A stretch of DNA of 39,558 nucleotides, taken from Lenisia limosa (lineage: Eukaryota > Breviatea). Numbering within the stretch: position 1 is the stretch's first letter; the number at the start of each line of letters is the position of its first letter. A model generated the notes under the pieces. The model saw only the letters and a list, made by a program, of their open reading frames with translations, did no database searches and was not told the DNA's origin. The stretch is from NCBI GenBank assembly GCA_001655205.1, contig LPNZ01007893.1:1-39558 (forward strand), written 5' to 3'. A program made the position numbers and the translations under genes. Below are positions 34,194 through 39,558 of the stretch, piece after piece.

Positions 34194-35551
34194 ATGCAGC
34201 TCATCGAATTGTAAGCTTTTTCATTTTACCTGCCACATTCCATTGTTTTTCTCATACCTTTTAGCCGAATTACCTTGCCTATGACCGTGGAAGAGGTTAG
34301 ATATGGTTTTGTTTTTCCGTTTTGAAAGGAAATTATTTGAATAGAGGGTATTGATGACGTTTTAGTACCAAATTGGTCAGCTCTTCGCTGTTGCTGAGGC
34401 GTCAAAGGAGGAGACTGGAGGTGGAGAAGGAGTTGAGGTTCTTGCAAACGAGGTGAGAGTGTTCGCTTTGTCTCCCCGATTGACTCCCACAGCCCTACAA
34501 AAATGAGGAAACAGAGGGACAATACACTCATAAGAAGTACTATCTTAAGGAGTGGGTTTGTCACTGGACCTTAATTTTATTTTTAATACGAGATTCAAAT
34601 GACCAACATCGTGTAGGAAGGTCCCCGGCTGGGTTCGTATGCTGGCTCCGAAGAAGTCTCTCATCCTTGAGGAGAAAGCATGGAACGCTTATCCCATCTG
34701 TAAGACCGGACTTCATAGCGACTACATGGGAGAGAAGTTCACCCATCTTGTGCAGTCACTTCACAGAGCTGATAAGGGCGAAGAAGTATGTTTTAGTTTT
34801 AGTTTATTATTCTTCAGGAAAACATTTTCGGCCTTGATGAAGACAAATTAAAGACCCGCAAGGTGGTCAAACTTGACATCGCCAATACCAAGGTTTGTTC
34901 GTGGCATTGCTGGTCACCTTCTAGATCAACAAAAAAGACTACAAGGAAGAGCATGATCCTAAGCTCTTTAAATCAGAAAAAACCGGCCGTGGTGAACTTG
35001 GAGAAAACTGGATTGTAGGAGGGAGAGCCAGATAAGATAACCACTTTAACTCTCTAAACCAAAGCCTCATCCAATTTGGTTTCCCTTTGTCAAGTAAATT
35101 CATTGTTTTACCATAAAGGAAGAAGCCGAGACGTACATGACCTGTTACAAACTGGTGACCGCGGAGTTCATTTGGTGGGGTCTCCAAGGAAAGGTGAGGC
35201 GTCGTATCCGCGGAACAGTGTAACCGGCGCAGGTGGAGAAATTCCTGGCCGAATCCGATAACAATCTGTTTTTGAAGTTCCATCGCCAAGTGTTTTGCTC
35301 AATTGATAAATGGTGGGTGTTTTGCCAGCATTCCTTTAGTGTCTACGTTCATCTTATGGTGCAGGCATGGTTTGACCATGGAAGATATCCGAGAAATTGA
35401 GAGGGCAACTAAAGCTGCTCTTGATGAGAAGCGAGATCAGGTGCGCGAGGAATGGGGTTCAGGAGAATACTGGCATTTTGACGAAGGTGATATCTCTAAT
35501 ATCTTTACCTTTCTCACTTTCAAGGATGTTGAGCCTGAGAAGAAGAAGTAA
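34194..35551 (+). CDS. Class I phosphatidylinositol transfer protein (PITP alpha/beta type)
   Basis: A single START-like domain protein that moves phosphatidylinositol and phosphatidylcholine between membranes and feeds phosphoinositide signalling. Ten exons give a protein of about 270 residues, normal for the family. They are 34194-34210, 34265-34295, 34366-34452, 34493-34551, 34617-34785, 34818-34892, 34925-35014, 35119-35193, 35233-35312 and 35365-35551. Matching stretches are [133 protein letters not shown] and [20 protein letters not shown]. The lipid-pocket and inositol-ring motifs are present, including EKAWNAYP and the KTGRG segment. The tail ends DVEPEKKK. The last exon includes an intron-like GT...AG stretch that must stay in to keep frame. 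Confidence 0.95.
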
Positions 35552-35773
35552 CTGTATACATGTTAACCCCCCCGCTTTTTTTTTTTAATAATACAATTTT
35601 GATAGGTACCCCATGGACTGGAAATACTGGATATGAATAATAAACAAAAGGAAACCCTAAGAAGGAAACAGAATTAAGCAGTACCTGGTGACAAACGCGT
35701 TGTCAGTAACAACATAGAAAAGAAAGAAAGAAAAAACGAAAAAGAAAAACTCAATAAATATCTTGTGCTGGAA
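35552..35773. other. Short convergent intergenic spacer
   Basis: About 220 bases separate the PITP stop from the stop of the minus-strand Pro-rich gene. It is A-rich and carries the 3' ends of both; nothing else is seen. Confidence 0.45.
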
Positions 35774-37990
35774 TCAGACATGTTGTGCCATAACGGGAGG
35801 ATGAAGGGAAGCGAGCGCGGATGGTGGGGCCTCGCCACACTTGTCGGTATTGAGCATCGGAACGTCATCTTCCAACTCCGGCTGTTTGGCGATGGGCGGA
35901 GGCTGCGAGATGGGAAACGGCTTAAACGGCATACTCATGAAGCGACCCTCGGGAAGGGGGCTCGGCAGGGCCGGCGGCACAGGCATGAAGTGTGGCATGA
36001 ATGGAGGTGGGTATATGGGCATATCCTCGGGCGGGATTGGGGGTACGGGCGGGGTTGGGAAGGAGGGAAGGTTATCGTCAAAAGAAGGCATAACTTGGGG
36101 CATGGGTGAAAAGGAAGGACCCATTGGGAAAGGAGGGAATTGTTGCAGAGGCATGGATGGTATCCTACTCGATTTGGCAGTTTTACCATTCAGCATATTC
36201 TGAGACGGCGGCGCCATCGGCATCATAGGTATGGATGATGATGGCGTGATAGGGATTCCCTGTATTGTGAATGCTAAGCGATACGGGTGAACTGTCAATA
36301 TTTATCTTGAGCATACAGTAAAACAATAGCAAAAATAAATTCAATCATATAATAATAAACAAAAATGAGAAGGTTTAATATTCTTCACTATCTATGATTA
36401 TAATATCCGCTATACTTTTCAATATCCCCCGATTTGCTTACCAGACTCCCAATGATTTGTGGTGGTTGAACTGTTATGGGAGATTGACCTGGTTGGGACA
36501 TCTGAAGGGTAACGGTTCAAATGGCTTTTTTTCACAACAGTATTATCAATTCAATTAAGGTCTTAGATTTCATTTTCTAGGGATAAGCAATACAATAAGG
36601 TTATATCTGCCCCAAGCCTATTATAGTATAGGATATGAAATATCGATCTTGCAGGGCTATGGTTAAATAGTACCATAGTATACAGAAACCCTTACGTTTG
36701 AGTACAGGTCAATGGGAGACGCGCTCTGTGCTACCGGCAGTCTGGGTGGTAAAAAGAGAATCGAGACCTTTCAAAGGAATTTGTGAACGTGGGTAAAATG
36801 CTACGGAATTTTAATTGTTTTTCTGAATGAGAAAAAATAAAACTGGCTCCCTTTCTAGGTTAAAAATGCGAGCTTTGAGGTTGCTACTCCACTATTCACC
36901 TTCATTTCATCTATGCCTCCCTTTCTTTTCAATACCACGTATAGCACCCCCCTACCTAGCCATCTGGATCAAATCATCCAGCACCGGGTCCATGACGGGC
37001 TCTTTCGCCGGCTGCGTGTCGAGAGGATATTCAATGTTGAAGGATGGTGTTGACACTGAACAGTAACATGGGGTATTGAAATATTTGCCCGTTGGGAATT
37101 AAAGGAATTAATGGAGAGCTCAAATGACGTACCACTAAATGGCGGGAGAGGGCCTCGGCTGATATTTGGGGAGGCTATTTGGTGCTCAGTTGGGGACAGG
37201 AATGATGAAAAGAATGGAGTAAACTCTCTTGGAGAGAGAGTTAGGCGGGGGGAGTAAGGAACTTGGTACTTTGCAGGATTGACAGGGGAGAGACTGTCTG
37301 TCATTGAGTTTGGCACGTGTTGCCATGAGAAGAGGTCGGGAGTTTCGCGATAGGCGTGTTGCATCGTCGCGTCAATGATGTTTTGTAAGGTTTCTTCTTC
37401 TTGATTAGGCTCGATTGAGACATCGTATTCGCCATCTGTAGAGATATCAGCACAGTTCCAGAATAAAAATTGAAATATCATATGAAAATATACAATACAA
37501 TACGACTGTTTTAAAAGGAGGTTGGGCCATCTTTTTCCATACTGAATTCTTTTCGAAGCTTTTTAGGAGGTAGCTGGACAACCTCCATTTCATTATCGTC
37601 GTTTTCACCATCCTCTTCTTCCTCCATGTCGCCGATCTGTACTTCAGCAAATCTGAAGAGTGGTTATTACAGTGATAGATCACAGAAAAATATTTCCAAT
37701 TTCAAACCTAGGGTTACGCCTTCTATTCCTCATTTCTCTTGGTTCTCTGTCTGGAACTTTATTATAGTTCCTTCGGTGTTCCGATTCTTCATCATGAATT
37801 CTGTTAATGTTAACAAAGGGAACTGAAACTGTTTTAATGCGCAAATATAGACGCATCCCTTGAGGTTCCTTAAAAATACATAAGAAGCAGGGTGAAGTTA
37901 ACAATAATACGAGACAAACAACCCACAGCTTATGGGGCTTTGGACCAGGATTGTGCTTTCTCTTTGAGTGAACTGCCTTGATGACAATCT
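35774..37990 (-). CDS. Unrecognised acidic, then Pro/Met-rich protein
   Basis: In transcription order the exons read AVHSKRKHNPGPKPHK (about 37955), IHDEESEHRRNYNKVPDREP and REMRNRRRNPR (about 37735-37830). FAEVQIGDMEEEEDGENDD and LPPKKLRKEFSMEKDGP (about 37520-37655) follow, then DGEYDVSIEPNQEEETLQNI, with IIDATMQHAYRETPDLFSW and a Ser/Pro-rich run (about 37140-37440). NIEYPLDTQPAKEPVMDPVL follows (about 36960-37050), then LPVAQSASPIDLYSN and MSQPGQSPITVQPPQIIG. The last exon, 35774-36259, is 162 codons of almost pure Pro/Met/Phe/Ser low-complexity sequence (for example SFPTPPVPPIPPEDMPIYPP). Basic clusters and disorder suggest a nuclear regulatory protein, but I recognise no DNA-binding domain. 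The 5' end is lost near the gap at 38199-38311, and this gene could be continuous with the exons to its right. Confidence 0.5.
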
Positions 37991-38409
37991 AAAAAGTCAG
38001 CATTGTGCAACTTCTACCAATGTACAATGCCTATTAGATGGGACATATGTTCCAAGAGATTGGCAGATGAGAGAAAACACAGTCTGTTTCGGACCAAAGA
38101 GACGTCATGGCTATTACGTTCAATCCAACGCTGACCGGCTGGGTATTCTCTGTTCCAAGATTATCAGTGACGGCGGTCGGAAGAATCGGAAGGGGTGCNN
38201 NNNNNNNNNNNNNNNNNNNNNNNNNNNNNNNNNNNNNNNNNNNNNNNNNNNNNNNNNNNNNNNNNNNNNNNNNNNNNNNNNNNNNNNNNNNNNNNNNNNN
38301 NNNNNNNNNNNATGCACATCCACTCCATCCCTATATGGTGAGATCTCTTCTTGTCTTGTGTACAATCAAAACTACACTGACTCTTTCTTCCAAAGAAAGC
38401 CAACAGCAT

Positions 38410-39558
38410 TTTTGTTACACTTTAATTGAACCCAATCATACCATTCCCTGATTTCTGGCCACAGCTCCTCAAGCAACTGTGAGGGTAAAATCGTGATTCT
38501 CAGAAACAAAAAATACTCTGTACCACTTCCCATTTCATCATACCTGCTGGTGAGGGAGTAATCTACTAGGACATAGACCCATACAGTGCAACCCAACGTC
38601 ACAAATTGCGCAAACACGCGAACCGTTGATAGGAGGCTGGAAAGTGGGTGACCAAAGGAGGACTATTGAGCTTTTTCTTGACCAAAGAATCCCAAAATAA
38701 ATTCAAAAGTAGGTGTGTGTTTTTCTTATATGTAGATAGAATAAGTAAGACGATACCTTTAGGGATTTCAGTTTTTCTTTGAGAGAATCTTCAGTGAGGT
38801 GAATGACAGCTGAAATTGAATTAATCAAAGGTTACAGACAATTTCCCTCCCAAAAGTAGTTGAGTATTACTCGTCTACTTTCAGTATTATCAAAATATAA
38901 TCGGCAGAATATGAACCACAACCCTAGCATACTGTTGGAATCACTACTGGAATGAAGGTCTGCAATTTCTGAAGTGTGTGACCAAGAAAGGAAAATAATA
39001 GATGATAATAAGAGTAATATAAGACGTGCTACACATACTATCATTAGGTGTGTGTATACTATCTGTAATACATGTCTCCTTTGGCTTACTTTCTTTGAAG
39101 CTACTGTCACATGGTTTAGAGAACGTCTTGATAACATCTTGGTGTTCCTCAATCAGCTTCTCCAGGGTGGACTCTTCCGCTGGTTTGAGATGGTCCGGCA
39201 GTTGTGTTGTTGCTGCGATTTTCTGGGAGAGCTCCGGTGGAACACAACCACAGAGGCACTGGATGGGTGCTTTCGATTTACTGAAATATAAACTCAGAAG
39301 GAAAACATGTGCTATGAATCTATGATGGGGCAATAAAAGGGGAATCTGCTGTTTTCAAAACCAACATACTTCAGGTTGTTTGAATTGAGCTTCTTTCGTC
39401 TTCTGCAACGCTGATTGTTGAACCAGTTTCGCAGCCTGCTGTACTCACATCCCATCTAACAGTGTAAGAAATAGACTTTGCCAGAAGTTTCCACTGCATA
39501 TTTAGTATGTATTATACGTAATACTAGATATACTATATATAATATATACTATATCATA
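38410..39558 (-). CDS. Unrecognised helical protein, partial at right edge
   Basis: Minus-strand exons read QAAKLVQQSALQKTKEAQFK (about 39375-39445), APIQCLCGCVPPELSQKIAA then LPDHLKPAEESTLEKLIEEH and QDVIKTFSKPCDSSFKESK (about 39095-39285), VIHLTEDSLKEKLKSLK (about 38758-38812), and an exon at about 38560-38640. That last exon is read in phase as PPINGSRVCAICDVGLHCMG. LLEELWPEIREW (about 38440-38475) follows. All these joins keep phase 0. Cysteine pairs (CLCGC; CAIC...HC) hint at metal binding but do not match a named finger. The gene enters from beyond the right edge and its 3' part may be lost in the gap at 38199-38311, or it may continue into the Pro/Met-rich gene. I do not recognise it. 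Confidence 0.42.

Noticed and set aside
37140-38000. p53-like transcription factor
   Set aside because: Order of a Cys-containing stretch with Asp/Glu/Arg, a KK-L-RK basic patch and DGEYDVSI loosely recalls p53, but the zinc-binding residues and core strands are not found, so the resemblance is likely chance.
37968-38198. Plus-strand open frame next to the gap
   Set aside because: Both strands are open here and neither matches a family; neighbouring well-supported exons are on the minus strand.

Overview
This is a fragment of a nuclear genome from an intron-rich, probably flagellated eukaryote. It has protein families found only in eukaryotes (CEP164, the Mps1/TTK kinase, DNA polymerase kappa with UBZ4 fingers, a phosphatidylinositol transfer protein and an NT-C2 protein). 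Genes are cut into many short exons by GT-AG introns, some only about 20-35 nt long. A CEP164 homologue implies basal bodies or cilia. I cannot place the supergroup from sequence alone. The window is broken by runs of N, several of which abut homopolymer G, C or A tracts, so most long genes have holes.

Layout. 1-5515 (-): CEP164-like WW and coiled-coil protein, running off the left edge. One of its introns holds an antisense relic of a bubblegum-type acyl-CoA synthetase, and another region holds a 101-bp terminal-inverted-repeat element. 5755-5826 (-): tRNA-Trp(CCA). 6069-7751 (+): HAD-family 5'(3')-nucleotidase-like protein. 8393-about 13.7 kb (+): Mps1/TTK kinase with a long disordered N-terminus and a proline-rich tail. 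A 32-bp tandem repeat sits on one of its splice donors. 13953-17037 (-): DNA polymerase kappa. 17083-18944 (+): protein with a signal peptide. 19119-22292 (+): unrecognised coiled-coil protein. 22503-24687 (-): NT-C2 domain protein. About 25082-28556 (+): leucine-rich repeat protein. 28660-30081 (-): DUF84/YjjX-type non-canonical purine NTPase. About 30907-33889 (+): unrecognised membrane protein(s). 34194-35551 (+): phosphatidylinositol transfer protein. 35774-about 37990 (-): Pro/Met-rich acidic protein. About 38.4 kb to the right edge (-): unrecognised partial gene.

The genes are housekeeping and cell-biology genes packed in alternating divergent and convergent pairs. They do not form a pathway or an operon. 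Gene models were built by hand by joining exons that keep frame across plausible GT-AG borders. Domain-level calls are strong, but exact ends and small exons are provisional. I found no convincing unknown multi-gene system. The most unusual items are the repeat-duplicated splice donor, the relic gene fragment, the small inverted-repeat element, the altered DEAYL motif of Pol kappa, and several orphan proteins.
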